A DNA stretch of 64,000 bases from contig NC_080051.1 in assembly GCF_026212465.1 (NCBI RefSeq), forward strand, positions 20,697,446 through 20,761,445. Direction: 5' to 3'. This DNA is from Amaranthus tricolor (taxonomy: Eukaryota > Streptophyta > Magnoliopsida > Caryophyllales > Amaranthaceae). The notes under the pieces are model-generated. The model worked only from the letters and a program-made list of their open reading frames with translations. It was not told the origin of the DNA and ran no database searches. Made by a program: the position numbers and the translations under genes. Within the stretch, counting starts at the first letter, position 1; every line of letters starts with the position of its first letter. Shown piece after piece: positions 24,597 to 36,448 of the stretch.

Positions 24597-26064
24597 AAGG
24601 TACGAGCTTTAGTTATTTCTTAAGAATCTGACATTCAGATCAAGACTTTTCTTTTGAAAAAAAATCAAAACCAAATTTTCAACCTTTCTTTAAAGAGACC
24701 ATATGGAACCACTATTATTACCAATAGTTCTGTGGTGTGTGAAATCTAATTCATGGTGAAGCTTTGTTTAATTAAAACTTACCTTTAATTAATTTAATAT
24801 CATTCTTCTAATCTTCTTCAAAGTTATTACTTTTTATTATATGAAGCTTTGTTTTACAGAATGTTATTGTTTCAAGGTGATGAAAATATGGCTTAATTTC
24901 TCTTCTTAGGAAAGGTATTTAAGAATTTACTGACTGGTCGAACAATTTAATCTAAGCTTCTGAATTTTCACCCCTAGCAGTATTGTTCTTGACACTACTA
25001 GGTAAACTGAAAGAAATAAACCCTTTTTATGGAGGGTTAAATTTGACCATAAACGTGTGTTTGAAAAAATAACATATACGAACCCTATATATTATAATTA
25101 GCATTAAAAATATAGACGTGTCATATAATTCTTAAATGCTAAAAGAACTACTCATAACTTATAAATTTTTGAGTGTCTACTTTATTAACTAACATTTTCT
25201 ATTTTAGGGTTTTTTTCTAACTCTGAGCCATAAGTAAATACCTACTTTACCTATGGTCAAAAACGACCCTAACACCTGGTGCCATGTTTGTGTTGAAGTA
25301 ACAATATAAATAAAGGACAAATAAAAGTCAAATTATATAGCAGATAAATAATAATGAGTGCGAAAGAGGAGATAAAAGATAAATTATATATAATGATTTG
25401 AGGAACATAAAAAAATGATCAATTTTATTTTGGGTAGAACTTAGAAGGAGAGATATATTTCCGTGCATTCTATTAGGGTAAATATTTTCCTCCAAAATAA
25501 AGGGAATTATAATTCTCTATTTCTCTTTCTCCTTTATTTTACAACCATTTCTTATTTTGACAATAATAATATTGTCTAAAATTTTATTCAATAATTATGT
25601 TTTCTTAGTTTGACTTTTGTTTACCCATAAATATTCAATCAAATGAATTGTGCTAAGTAATACCAATTAAATCCATTAAACTAGTAGAAGTAATAAAACA
25701 AATAAAATTCTTATTTAAGACGGTTTTATCATGATATGGAATAATTATAAATAATCTTATTTTCTTAATTTGATTTTTTATTTCCAAAATAATATTTACT
25801 TATATTACAAGTATGACCTAAGTTAGGGTGACTAAGGCTCTAGGTCAACCAAATGAGTTTTGCTAACTAAAACCAATTAAGTAGCCCAACTAAAAAAAAT
25901 TAAAATATTCACTTTCATATTTAAAACAATTACTTTTCAAATTTAGGCTTTTTATATGGATATGTCTCATCACGAGACAGTCTTATACAAATATTGCTCA
26001 CAATAAAATTTTAAAAAGTGAAAAGTTAAATTAATTTGAAAGTAATGCAATTTAAAAACCTTTA
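24597..26064. other. Intergenic spacer
   Basis: No gene. 25440-25640 loosely resembles the Tourist-like MITE that follows ('agggtaaatatttt', 'tagtttgactttt'), perhaps an old copy. 25955-25985 has a 'tctcatcacgagacagtcttata' phrase shared with the MITEs near 38.6 and 40.7 kb. Confidence 0.4.
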
Positions 26065-26434
26065 GGGCATGCTTGGATTTGGTGTAAATATTTAAGGGGA
26101 AAAATAAAGTCAAACTAATAAAATGAAAGCAAATAGAGATGCATTTGAAGTAGTTGAGATAGTTGTTAAGAAAGTAAAATGAACATGAAATAAAAATTAT
26201 GAAGGAAAAAGAAGATAATTTTCCCTATTATGGAGGTAATACATTATCCCACTCTCCCCTAGGATAAATATTTACCCTACAAAATTATGAGCTCATTTCA
26301 TTTTTCATCATTTTGCAACCATTATTCCTCCTCTATAACAATTAAATTTCACTAATTTCTCTTTTATCAATTTTATTTTCTTATTTTGACTTTTTTTCAC
26401 CCCTTAAATATTTACATCCAATCCAAGCAAGCCC
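26065..26434. repeat. Tourist-like (PIF/Harbinger) MITE, copy 1
   Basis: The terminal inverted repeats are gggcatgcttggattt... and (reverse complement) gggcttgcttggattgg..., both followed by 'tgtaaatatttaagggg', and extend about 60 bp. The flanking TTA on each side (26062-26064, 26435-26437) is the 3-bp duplication of this superfamily. Length 370 bp. Confidence 0.85.
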
Positions 26435-26906
26435 TTAAAAGGTAAATTTAATCCCTTGAACATGCAGATAAGCAGATTGAAGCATGCATAAGGGGATTTT
26501 TACGTCAGTTTGAAGATAAATCATTGCTCTCCATCAGCATGCTTTTTCCATTAACATAAAATGTAACAAAACTATGACCACCCAAGATAACTGATCATAA
26601 TTTATGATACATGGTCCATATTTGTATAATTGTTATTTATGCTTGTACGTCATGTTTAATTAATTTGCTAATTTTCATTTGGACCTTTCACTATTTTTTT
26701 TTTCTTCTTTTTGGACATTGCATGAACTAGCTCAATTCCAACAGTTGGGTTTTCTAAACTTACACTCTTCTATTTGAAATTCACCAGTAGACAATATTGG
26801 ACTATCAAATATTTTATTACGAATCTAACAACGTAATGAAAACAATCAACTAAAGATTAATAAGAATGTCGGAATATCATGATTTGTAGATGTACTAATA
26901 AATATG

Positions 26907-26971
<65 letters not shown>

Positions 26972-27705
26972 GATTAGTGTATTGTGTTTTTATGTTTAAA
27001 GGATATATGTGTAAATAGATTAAGCAAATACATGAAGAAATTACATTTATGAAGTTATAGCTTTTGTGACGGACATAATTAAGTAATGAAGAGAATTGCA
27101 AGTAAGAGCATAAGAAAATAAGTGCAACACATAACATATGTACGTTTGAACAAAGTTATGTGGTATTATTTAGAATTTTGAATTGAACTCATTTCAACAT
27201 TAGTCAATATTTGATTTTTAATAAAACTCTCTAAATCTTTTTTTAATGACCCGGCCCATTACTCTTGTTTATTTTAAATCATCTTATATATAATTACCTT
27301 AATCTAATTATTATTATTAAGGTTGATAAAACAGTAATTTACGTGTATCTCAAGAATTATAGAAAGTTCACTTTGAGTTTCATTGAATAGATATACTCTA
27401 TAGAAGATCTAGCAATTATAAATAGGAAAAGTCTACTTTTCTCTAAGTAAACTATTGGATTCATCGGACGAAAATGATTCACATTATATTAATAGTATTT
27501 AATTTAAGGTTGCGTAAATTTAATTTTAAAAGTTTATGTAAAAGAAATTATACTAGTTTGAATTTAAATCGGTACTTTTATATTCATCACCTCTTTCTTA
27601 TTTTTCCTTGTGGGACTTGAAATGTGCGCTTAACAATTCCTCTTAGGGACCAAAGATCACATGACTTATGTCCTGTAGTCCAATCATATCATTAGTCTTC
27701 TTATA
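26435..27705. other. Intergenic spacer up to the retrotransposon
   Basis: AT-rich, no gene. Contains the TA tract at 26911-26964. Confidence 0.4.
26911..26964. repeat. (TA)n microsatellite, about 27 units
   Basis: Uninterrupted TA run; the Tyr/Ile open frame through it is an artefact. Confidence 0.97.
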
Positions 27706-27710
27706 CTGGT

Positions 27711-28983
27711 TGTTGGAATATGAAGAGATGATCAAATGCAACAAGAGGGGGGGGTGAATTGTTGTGTATTGAGTTGTACTACGTTTTTGCTCTAACTTGC
27801 GGAATTTTAGCAAACAAAATAAAACTTAAACTTAAGAAGCAAAAAATAAAAAGAGACAAAGATTTTACGTGGAAACCTTCTTGGCCTAATAAGAAGGAAA
27901 AACCACGACCCCCCGGGATTTCAAAATTCTCACTATGTTTAGGCAATCAATTATAATTACACAAAACAATGTTTGCTTCACTCGAAGCTTCTCTACTCTA
28001 GGCCTAATTCTCTTTCTCTATTCTCTCTTTCTCTTTCTCTTCTCACGTTTCTTTTCTCTAATTCCCTTAGACTTCCCACAAGTCTAATTACAACAAATCA
28101 CACATCAACCCTTACAAGGCCATTTCTCTTCTCTATTCCCTTAGACTTCCCACAAGTCTAATTACAACAAATCACACATCAACCCTTACAAGGCCATTTC
28201 TCAAGAAGATTAAAATTAAGTAGTTACTTAAGAAAAATATAATGAATTAATTGGCATTGGAAAACTGAAAATATTTTTCTTAAGATGATCTCCCTTTAAT
28301 GGACACTCTTGAATCCTAAAAGGATTGATTTTTGATTCGAGCAAAGTCCCTTCTATTTATAGAGGGAACAGCCAGCAGTTACCATAAGCATAACGTCCAC
28401 TATCTCACACATACCTCCACTACCCCCACGTTCTCAAAACAAAAGGTGGTGGAATTATGAAAGTGTCCGGCTGTTATTTGCTCAAGGAAAAATCAGTTTC
28501 CTTAATGCTAAAAATAGCATAGGAGTTTAAAACATAAGATCCTAAAAAATAGGAGATCTAAATCTAATCAAGAAAAAGTCTTGGGCTATTTTTAGAAAAC
28601 CTAAAAATAGATTTGCCAATTAACTTACTAATTAATTTAAGCAATTAAATTAATTCTAAACCATTACATCAACTTAAAAACAGAAAATAACTAATTCGCA
28701 ATTTTTCAGTCGATGCTATTCTTCAGACCTGCTACGTAGGAACAACGTACTGTCTCCAGCTTCAACTTCAGTCAGAATGTTCATTTTAGGAACAGTAGAC
28801 TGTACGTCTACTTTGAACATTATTCTAACATCTTGGACATATTAAGACATGTACATCTTCCACGAACCAAGTCATAGGCTTCATCAACGATTCAAACTAA
28901 ATCGGATATATACCTACAAAACAATCTCTAAAAATATATTTGTTTATAAGTGAAGTCATCATCAAAACCTTAAGAGGCCAACA
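27711..28983 (-). repeat. 3' LTR of the Sirevirus-type element (1273 bp)
   Basis: Begins TGTTGG and ends CCAACA. Contains a tandem duplication with period about 74 (28061-28134 and 28135-28205, 'cttagacttcccacaagtct') and a TATA-like ctatttatag (28353-28362, minus strand ctataaatag). Confidence 0.95.
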
Positions 28984-28998
28984 AATTCCCCCTTTTTG
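28984..28998 (-). other. Polypurine tract for plus-strand priming
   Basis: On the minus strand the bases just before the 3' LTR read caaaaagggggaatt, a classic polypurine tract directly touching TGTTGG. Confidence 0.85.
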
Positions 28999-29255
28999 AT
29001 GAGGACAAACTTTATAAACAAACTTAAGTAAAATAGAGTAAAACAAAATTCTTAGAGCATACTAGAGATTAAAGCAACTCTAAATAACTTAGCAAATCAA
29101 CTCGTTACAATATAATTTACCAAGCATTCACAATAAAACAATTTACTCCATAATATCAAATATGTTTAAAAATTTTCAAAATTTAATTAATCTAAAACAT
29201 AAATGAAATAAACTAAAATAAACTAAAATAAATAACTAAACTGACATAATTAAAG

Positions 29256-29425
29256 CTATCAACTTGAAAACACAGAACACAGATGATCATAAAGCTATCA
29301 TAAACTCAGCACATTATCATCAATAAGAAACAATATAAATCTATCAACTTGAAAACACAGAACACAGATGATCATAAAGCTATCATAAACTCAGCACATT
29401 ATCATCAATAAGAAACAATATAAAT
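29256..29425. repeat. 85-bp perfect tandem duplication in the element's 3' non-coding part
   Basis: 'ctatcaacttgaaaacacag' starts at 29256 and 29341; the two 85-bp units read the same throughout. Confidence 0.9.
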
Positions 29426-29478
29426 CAACCAAGATATGTTACTGTGTATTCACTGCTCTTCTTAAGTTTGTGCATAAT

Positions 29479-29500
29479 CTTCCCCCTTTTGTCATCAATC
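29479..29500 (-). other. Second polypurine-like motif
   Basis: On the minus strand, gattgatgacaaaaggggga resembles the priming tract at 28984. Repeated polypurine motifs between env and the 3' LTR are a reported hallmark of Sireviruses. Confidence 0.6.
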
Positions 29501-29766
29501 AAAAAGAATTGGGGTTATCAAACCTCAGCACAAACCATATAGATTTGTCAGTGATGAAAGCAAGAAACAATAATAAAAGGATGCACCATAAAAAGTAATC
29601 AAATCTGCATATTGTTAGTCATCACAGACCAGAAATAAAAGCAAAGAAAATAGTAGCAGTTGTTCAACAATACAACTTTGTACCTCAGATGGTACAAAGA
29701 CTAAAAAGTGAAGTTGTTTGATTAATATTACAGCCAACAAATCATAAAAACATATGGGAAGAGGGA

Positions 29767-31452
29767 TCAGGGAGCAGTCTCTTCTTCATCAACGAACTCA
29801 GTCTGTACTTCTACTGTGTCCAATTTGGCACCAAGACGGCTCTCCATCTGGTTAAGCTGATCAACAATTGAAGCAAGGGAGACACGAGTTTCGTCTTGAA
29901 ATGCAAGGAAGTGAGACTGGAGGTCATTTAGCTTAGAGAGGACAGAGTCTAAAGAAGCTGCAGGAACAGAATCATAGTTAGTACAACCTACATCAGGTGA
30001 AGTGTGTGACTGAAAAGGTGGTGGTGTAGACTGTATTGGTGATGGAGGTGGTGATGTGGTTGGCTTGAGAGAGGAAGGTTCATTAGGTGTCGGCTCAGGT
30101 ATGGTGTCAGATGGTGTTTCATCAACCACAGTAGCCTTGCGTTTCGAAGCTAACCTCCTACTCTTCCTCTTAATAAATTTAGCCTTTTTCCTCAGAGCTA
30201 TCACAATCTCTTCATCACTTGTATCATCACAAAGATTGTGATGAGCCTCTTCTCCTAAGGCTCCCTCCTGTTCTGCTTCCCCCTTACTAGCTTCTCCATC
30301 CTGTTCCCCTTTTTCTTCTGTTTCAATATGGTCAGTGGGAACAGGCTCTTGCTCCTTTTCCTCTTTTTCTTCCTGATCTCTCTCCCTCAATTTTTCTTCT
30401 TCTTTTTCAATATCTTCCTCATCAGATTCTACTTCAACAACCTCCTCATGCATTAATACCCCCTCATCATTCAATTTCAAATGCAAATTTTGTAAACATT
30501 TAGCACCAATTTTTATATTGGGACCCATTGGGAACTCCAACCCTTCCAATGGGACCTCAAATTTTCTAAATATCCAGGTTAGCAACCCTCCATAACCAAT
30601 GAAACTTTTCTTTTCAATGCAGTCTGATAAATGAGAGATCATCAATGAAGGAAAATTTATTTTAATATGTTTTTCCATGCAGTAAATTAAAGTGGCGTCA
30701 CGCAAACTCACTTGACTACGTTTTGAGTTTTGTGGTAAAATGAATCTGCGAGCAACATTGTACAACAACTTATGCATAGGAGACAGAACATTGTGACTGA
30801 TTTTCCCTTTCTGATCAACTCTTAAAAATTTTAGAATTGTTCGTTCATTGATGCCAGAAAATGCAATCTTCGACCCAATATAATATGTATCAAAACCAAC
30901 ATTGGGAACATTAAACCATTCCCCTAATAAAGCACTGTTAAATTCAATTTTAACAGTTTTAACAACACTAGAACACATTCCACCATCATTTGAGAAATTT
31001 AAAATAAATTCTCTCATTGGGTTTGGAAAAATTGAATTGCAACTGAAATTTGACATCAATGATTCCCATTCTTGATATTTTAAAATGTCATGCAATCTAG
31101 GAAAGTTAGTAGAATCATACCAATATTTATCCAACCCGAACCCTACTGTCATCTCCTTTGAAACCTCTTCAGCACTGTTTGGATCAACATGCTTTGAACG
31201 CTTAACTACTCTGGAAGATGAACCACCTGTTGAAATCTTTCTTTTGGTACCTGTGGGTTCAGTGGAGTGTTTTGGTGATTCTTGTGTGGTTTCAGTTGGT
31301 GTGGATGGTACATCCTGCAGTAATGGTGGTGGAAGAACTATTTTTAAAGGTTTTGGCTGGGTGTTTTGGTGAGATGTAGAGACTTTCTTTCCTGATTTAG
31401 GCGTTTTCTTGCTTGATTTAGGCGTTTTCTTGCTTGATTTTGGTGTTTTCAT
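29767..31452 (-). CDS. Envelope-like ORF of Sirevirus element (561 aa, intact)
   Basis: This third ORF follows pol by about 515 bp. It starts with a basic repeat (KTPKSSKK three times) and a Ser/Thr/Pro-rich region (residues 1-90). Next is a folded region (~100-340) with the 'putative plant transposon protein' look (WYDSTNFPRLHDILKYQEW, YGGLLTWIFRKFEVPLEG). It then has a long Glu/Lys-rich stretch (~350-440), a basic patch (KKAKFIKRKSRRLASKRK), a Pro-rich linker and a C-terminal predicted coiled coil (~510-550). I see no signal peptide and no clear membrane-spanning segment, so 'envelope-like' is a name by position and family only; its role is unknown. The frame is uninterrupted, unlike gag and pol. 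Confidence 0.8.
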   Translation of the reverse strand: MKTPKSSKKTPKSSKKTPKSGKKVSTSHQNTQPKPLKIVLPPPLLQDVPSTPTETTQESPKHSTEPTGTKRKISTGGSSSRVVKRSKHVDPNSAEEVSKEMTVGFGLDKYWYDSTNFPRLHDILKYQEWESLMSNFSCNSIFPNPMREFILNFSNDGGMCSSVVKTVKIEFNSALLGEWFNVPNVGFDTYYIGSKIAFSGINERTILKFLRVDQKGKISHNVLSPMHKLLYNVARRFILPQNSKRSQVSLRDATLIYCMEKHIKINFPSLMISHLSDCIEKKSFIGYGGLLTWIFRKFEVPLEGLEFPMGPNIKIGAKCLQNLHLKLNDEGVLMHEEVVEVESDEEDIEKEEEKLRERDQEEKEEKEQEPVPTDHIETEEKGEQDGEASKGEAEQEGALGEEAHHNLCDDTSDEEIVIALRKKAKFIKRKSRRLASKRKATVVDETPSDTIPEPTPNEPSSLKPTTSPPPSPIQSTPPPFQSHTSPDVGCTNYDSVPAASLDSVLSKLNDLQSHFLAFQDETRVSLASIVDQLNQMESRLGAKLDTVEVQTEFVDEEETAP

Positions 31453-31967
31453 GTTTGAATTTTGAAAGGTTGAGGAAGAAGAAGGACGGTTTCTTGTGAC
31501 GGTTTTTTAAGAAGGAAGATAATGGTTTGAGTGATTTGATGTGATAAAGGGTTTTTAAAGAGGGTTGACGGTTACCTCACGTCCTTTCTCATCAATGCCA
31601 TTCATCATGGCTTTTGATATAGAAAGATTGTTTGGGATTAAAACCGTTTCCCATTATTTTTAATTTAAGTTGGCTGTACATTTTTAAGAAAAATGTGAAA
31701 TATGAATAAATTATGAATATTAAAATAAAATATGAAAACAAGATAGAAAAAGGATGAATTATGAAAAAAAAATTATAAAGAAAATAACGAACATATTGCT
31801 GTGGTCTGATCAAACTGACAACATGCAAACGAGAAAATATTCATAGTACAAACTTCATTACGTGTTTACCTGATCCATGCAATAATTGATTTTCAATCAA
31901 AATTTTGAGGTTAATTCCTGACCCTCTTTTTTCATGATGCTTCATTGGAAATTTTATGCAACCAACT
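31453..31967 (-). other. Pol-env spacer of the retrotransposon
   Basis: About 515 bp without a supported frame, AT-rich toward 31680-31800. The env-like ORF start at 31452 is the first long frame after pol. Confidence 0.5.
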
Positions 31968-34900
31968 TTAGTGGAGCTTGATCATACCAAGTTCCAATCT
32001 CATCTTTTCATATTGTTCCCTTGGAAGCGGTTTGGTCAGAATGTCTGCAACTTATTCATTAGTATTGACATGCTTTAATACAATATTTTTGTGTTCTACG
32101 TTATCCTTAAGGAAATGATGTCTAATATGTATATGTTTAGCTCGTGAATGATGCACTGGATCTTTAGATATACATATGGCACTGGTATTATCACAATAAA
32201 TAGGAACACATTCAAATTTAATACCAAAATCTCTTAGTTGCTGTTTTATCCAAAGTATTTGGGAACAGCAAGCTGTTGCTGCCATGTATTCAGCTTCGGT
32301 TGTGGATAATGCAACCGTGTTTTGTTTCTTGGAACTCCATGAAACTAAACAAGAGCCAAGAAATTGTACCATACCTGACGTGCTTTTTCTATTAACTAGA
32401 TCACCTGCATAATCTGCATCACTAAAACCTTTTAAATCAAAAACATCACTTTTAGGATAAAATAAGGACAAGTCGTCTGTTCCCTTCAAATATCTTAAAA
32501 TTCGTTTGACTGCCGTGAGATGTGATTCTTTAGGATTTGATTGAAATCTAGCACATAAACCAACACTAAATGAAATATCGGGTCTACTTGCAGTTAGATA
32601 TAATAAGGAACCTATCATGCCTCGATACATTGTTTGATCTACGTTAGTTCCTTTTAGGTCTTCATCTAATCTAACATTTGTAGCCATTGGTGTATGGTTG
32701 GTTTTAGCGTTGTTTAGTCCATATTTCTTTAGAAGTTCTTTTATGTATTTTTGTTGATGAATAAAAATACCATTTTCAGTTTGTTTAATTTGTAAACCAA
32801 GGAAGAAATTTAGTTCTCCCATCATGCTCATTTCAAATTCTATGCCCATTAGGTTAGCAAATTCCTTACATAATAAATCATTAGTAGCACCAAAAATAAT
32901 ATCATCAACATAAATTTGAACAACCAAAATATGAGAACCTTTATTCTTAAAGAACAAGGTTTTGTCGATTTTTTCCTCTAACAAAGTTATTTTGTATCAA
33001 AAACTTTGACAGTCTTTCATACCATTGCCTAGGAGCTTGCTTTAAGCCATATAGAGCTTTATCAAGCTTATAGACATGATCAGGACAGGAGGTATTCTCA
33101 AAACCTGGAGGTTGTTCAACAAACACTTCTTCATCAAGAAATCCATTTAAGAAAGCACATTTCACATCCATTTGATATAACTTAAAGTTCATAAATGCAG
33201 CAAAAGAAATTAAAATTCTAATAGCCTCTAACCTTGCTACCGGAGCAAATGTCTCAGTATAATCAATACCTTCTTGTTGATTGTACCCTTTGACCACGAG
33301 TCTTGCTTTGTTTCTTACAATTATTCCATGCTCATCTAGCTTATTCCGAAATACCCATTTCAAACCAATTACCTTCTTGCCTTTTGGTTTGGGTTCTAAG
33401 TGCCACACTTTATTTCTTTCAAATTCATTTAATTCATCTTGCATGGCTACTATCCATTCGGAATCCTTTAGAGCTTCTTCGTGATTTTTGGGTTCAAGTG
33501 ATGATAGGAACGCAAAGTGTGCACAAAAGTTTCTCAGTTGAGATCTGGTTTGTGTTCCCTTATTCATATCACTTATAATCAGATCAAGAGGATGATAACT
33601 TTGGTATTTCCAAGGTTTAGGCACAAATTCTCTGGAGGGAACAGTAGCATGTTCTGATTCAGCATCTTGATTTGAATTTTGTTCAGCTACTGGATCATCT
33701 TGGTCATCTGCGGGAACAGCTGGATTGGGAACAGTCTGCTGGTCCTGTTGAGCTGGCAGTTCCTGGATTTGGTCAGTTTCCCCTGCCTCTTCTTGTATTG
33801 GCTGTTCACCTGCTGTTCCTGGATCTTGCATTTTAACTCCTTCATCATCATCTTCTAAATTTGCAAGACCTATTTTAATATTATTTGTTTCCTGTTCACT
33901 TGTTGAAAAGTTAGTTTCATCAAAAATTATGTGAATAGATTCCTCTACGCACATTGTTCTCTTATTATAAACTCTGTAAGCTTTGCTATGTGATGAATAA
34001 CCGAGGAATACTGCTTCATCACTTCTTTCATCAAACTTACCTATATTTCGTTTACCATTCACATGAACAAAACATTTGCATCCAAACACACGAAAATAGG
34101 AAATATTTGGCTTAACACCTTTGAGTAATTCATAGGGTGTCTTAGAAGTGATTGGTCTTATTAACACACGATTCAAAATATAGCATGCAGTATTGACGGC
34201 CTCGGCCCAAAAATTCCTAGGTAGACCACTAGCAATCAACATGGTCCTAGCCATTTCTTCTAAGGTTCTATTCTTCCTTTCCACCACTCCATTTTGTTGT
34301 GGTGTTCTAGGAGCGGAAAAATTATGATTTATACCATGTTCATTACAATAATTCATGAAGTTTGAGTTTTCAAATTCTTTGCCATGATCCGATCTAATGT
34401 GAACAATTAAATTATAGGTAGATTTTTGTATTTTATTAGCAAAGGATACAAACTCATCGAAAGCTTCATCTTTGCTTACTAAAAATAAGGTCCAAGAAAA
34501 TCTACTAAAATCATCAACTATGACAAACACATATCTTTTGCCACTACGGCTTTGTGTTCTCATAGGTCCACATAGATCCATATGAATTAATTCTAATGGT
34601 CTAGAGGTAGTCACCAGAAACTTTGATTTAAAGGATGACCGCACTTGTTTTCCTTTAGCACAAGGATCACAAATTTCATTTTTGAGGAATTTTATTGCTG
34701 GTAATCCTCTTACTAGGTCTTTTGATCTTAAGGTGTTAATCAATGAATAGCTAGCATGACCTAGACGCTTGTGCCAAAGAAGTGGGTCTTCTTCTATAAC
34801 GCTTAAACACGTTAGACTGTTTCTGGGAACAGTGTCCAGGTCCACCACATAGGTGTTCCCTTTTCTGATTCCCTCTAGTACAGGGTCTCCTGTGTTGTTC

Positions 34901-35199
34901 CTAGAAATTATACATCGTTCAGAAATAAACTTAATAGAGTTACCTTTGTCACAAAATTGAGAAATACTTAAAAGATTGTGTTTTAGATTCTCGACTAAAA
35001 ATACATTGTCAATGGCACGGGAGCTTGACCTTCCAACTTTTCCTTTGGCGATTATTTCACCCTTCATATTATCACCGAAGGTTACAGTTCCCCCATCATA
35101 CGCTTCAAGTGAGAGAAATCTAGATTTATCACCCGTCATGTGCTTGGAACACCCACTGTCGAGATACCATGAGTTGTTCCCCCTCACTTGAACCTGCAA
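31968..35199 (-). pseudogene. Copia pol polyprotein, broken by a frameshift and a nonsense codon
   Basis: First block 35199-32947: protease ([13 protein letters not shown], Asp in DSG at residue 14), GAG-pre-integrase zinc region ([10 protein letters not shown]...CDPCAKGK), integrase core with its acidic residues ([31 protein letters not shown]), then the start of reverse transcriptase ([39 protein letters not shown]). The frame breaks at a T6 run on the + strand (32969-32974), where one base appears gained or lost. The second block to 32055 has the catalytic YVDD and RNase H (DADYAGD, ALSTTEAEYMA). An in-frame TAA at 32054-32052 cuts off the last 28 codons, which remain readable to a stop at 31970-31968. 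The frame upstream joins gag in the same phase, with only a TAG between them (35208-35206). Confidence 0.92.
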
Positions 35200-35205
35200 T
35201 GCAAA

Positions 35206-36380
35206 CTAATGGTTAAGTTTAGGAACCCAGTCAGCCTTGGGTTCCCTGTCGATTATATGTGTATCATGTTTCTCAATCCATATGCATTCGACATAAGTTT
35301 CATTTGCTTTAGTGTGCTGTTCTCTTTTTACACATTGATATTTTAGGTGTCCAATTTTACCACAAAAGGAACAGATTTTACTATTAGGGAGATCTACATA
35401 GACCTTTTTCCTTTTTTCATTCTTAACATAACCTAGACCTTCTTTACTCTTGGTTTTAGCATTTAGAATCCATTTGGGAATTTCATTGATTTTCCCTTTT
35501 CCTCTTAAGTTAATTTGATCTTTTAGAAACTTATTTTCTTTTTCATATGATTCTAATTTTAATTTTATTTCTTGAAATTCCGTGCTAAACACATGAGTGA
35601 TTTTATCATTTTCAACCAATTTTAATCCTAGCAATTTGTTTTGATTTAATTCAATGTTAAGAATAATGAAATCCTGCTTTAATTTCTGCAATTGTTCTTT
35701 TAAAATGATATTCTTATCTAACAAATCAAAAAATCTACTTCGCACATCGATCCTAAAGGAATTTAGGTATGAGATATGATCTTTACTTAAGTTAAGGTCT
35801 TTCTCAATTTGGAGACACTTAGCTGTTTTTTCATTCAACTTTTCTTGTGTCTCTAACAGCAATTTGATTAATTTATTCTTACTTAAATTAGACAGTTGTT
35901 TAGGAGATGGACTAGAAGATATTACCTCTTTTTCCTTAGACTCTTCATGAGATGCCATGAGACACAGATTTGTGGTTTCTTCCTCTATGGCGCTTCAGTT
36001 TCAGCTTCGCTTTCACAAGTACCTTCATGGGTAACTTCCAGCAGGTCCCAAATCTGCTTGGCAGTTTTGCAACCCATAATACGATTGTGTTCATTGGGTC
36101 CAAGACCACAGTGAAGCAATTTGATAGCAAGAGCGTTCATCTCCATCTTTTGAAAATCTTCTTTTTCATATTCAGTGATTGGTTTTGGAACAGCTTCATT
36201 GTTGGAGTTGATGGTCGTCCCCTCAAAGTCTCCAATTTCAATGACTCTCCAAACTTGATAGTTTTCGGCCTTTATGAAGATTTCCATTCTATTTTTCCTG
36301 TAAGTATAGAATTTCCCATCAAACATGGGTGGCCTTTGTGTGGAGTACCCCTCTTCCATGCGCTCGTTCATCTTCAACAT
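35206..36380 (-). pseudogene. Copia gag, internally deleted
   Basis: 36380-35985 encodes the N-terminal Gag part (RPPMFDGKFYTYRKNRMEIF, AKQIWDLLEVTHEGT; DUF4219/UBN2 type). It then runs into a foreign frame and a stop. 35958-35206 encodes a later part: SSSPSPKQLSNLSKNKLIKLL, a long predicted coiled coil, and a CCHC zinc knuckle (CSFCGKIGHLKYQC). In Sireviruses several hundred residues, including a further zinc knuckle, normally lie between these blocks. They are missing here, so an internal deletion with a frame change at about 35960-35985 is inferred. Confidence 0.85.
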
Positions 36381-36434
36381 CTCTGTGGGAACAGGATACT
36401 GCTCTCAGGGTTTCCTGATTAAATGAGGAACAGG

Positions 36435-36446
36435 GCTCTGATACCA
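36435..36446 (-). other. Primer binding site, initiator Met tRNA
   Basis: On the minus strand TGGTATCAGAGC lies 2 bases after the 5' LTR end. This 12-mer is complementary to the 3' end of plant tRNA-iMet and is the standard copia primer site. Confidence 0.93.
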
Positions 36447-36448
36447 AT

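Noticed and set aside
26062..26437. Tourist-like MITE considered as a microRNA gene because of its long inverted arms
   Set aside because: Two near-identical copies and a TTA target duplication show that it is a transposon.
27759..28161. Open frames on the + strand, repeated at 36448-36904
   Set aside because: They lie in the two LTRs, against the element's direction, and simply repeat because the LTRs do.
35970..36422. 150-codon open frame on the + strand
   Set aside because: Antisense shadow of gag in the retrotransposon.
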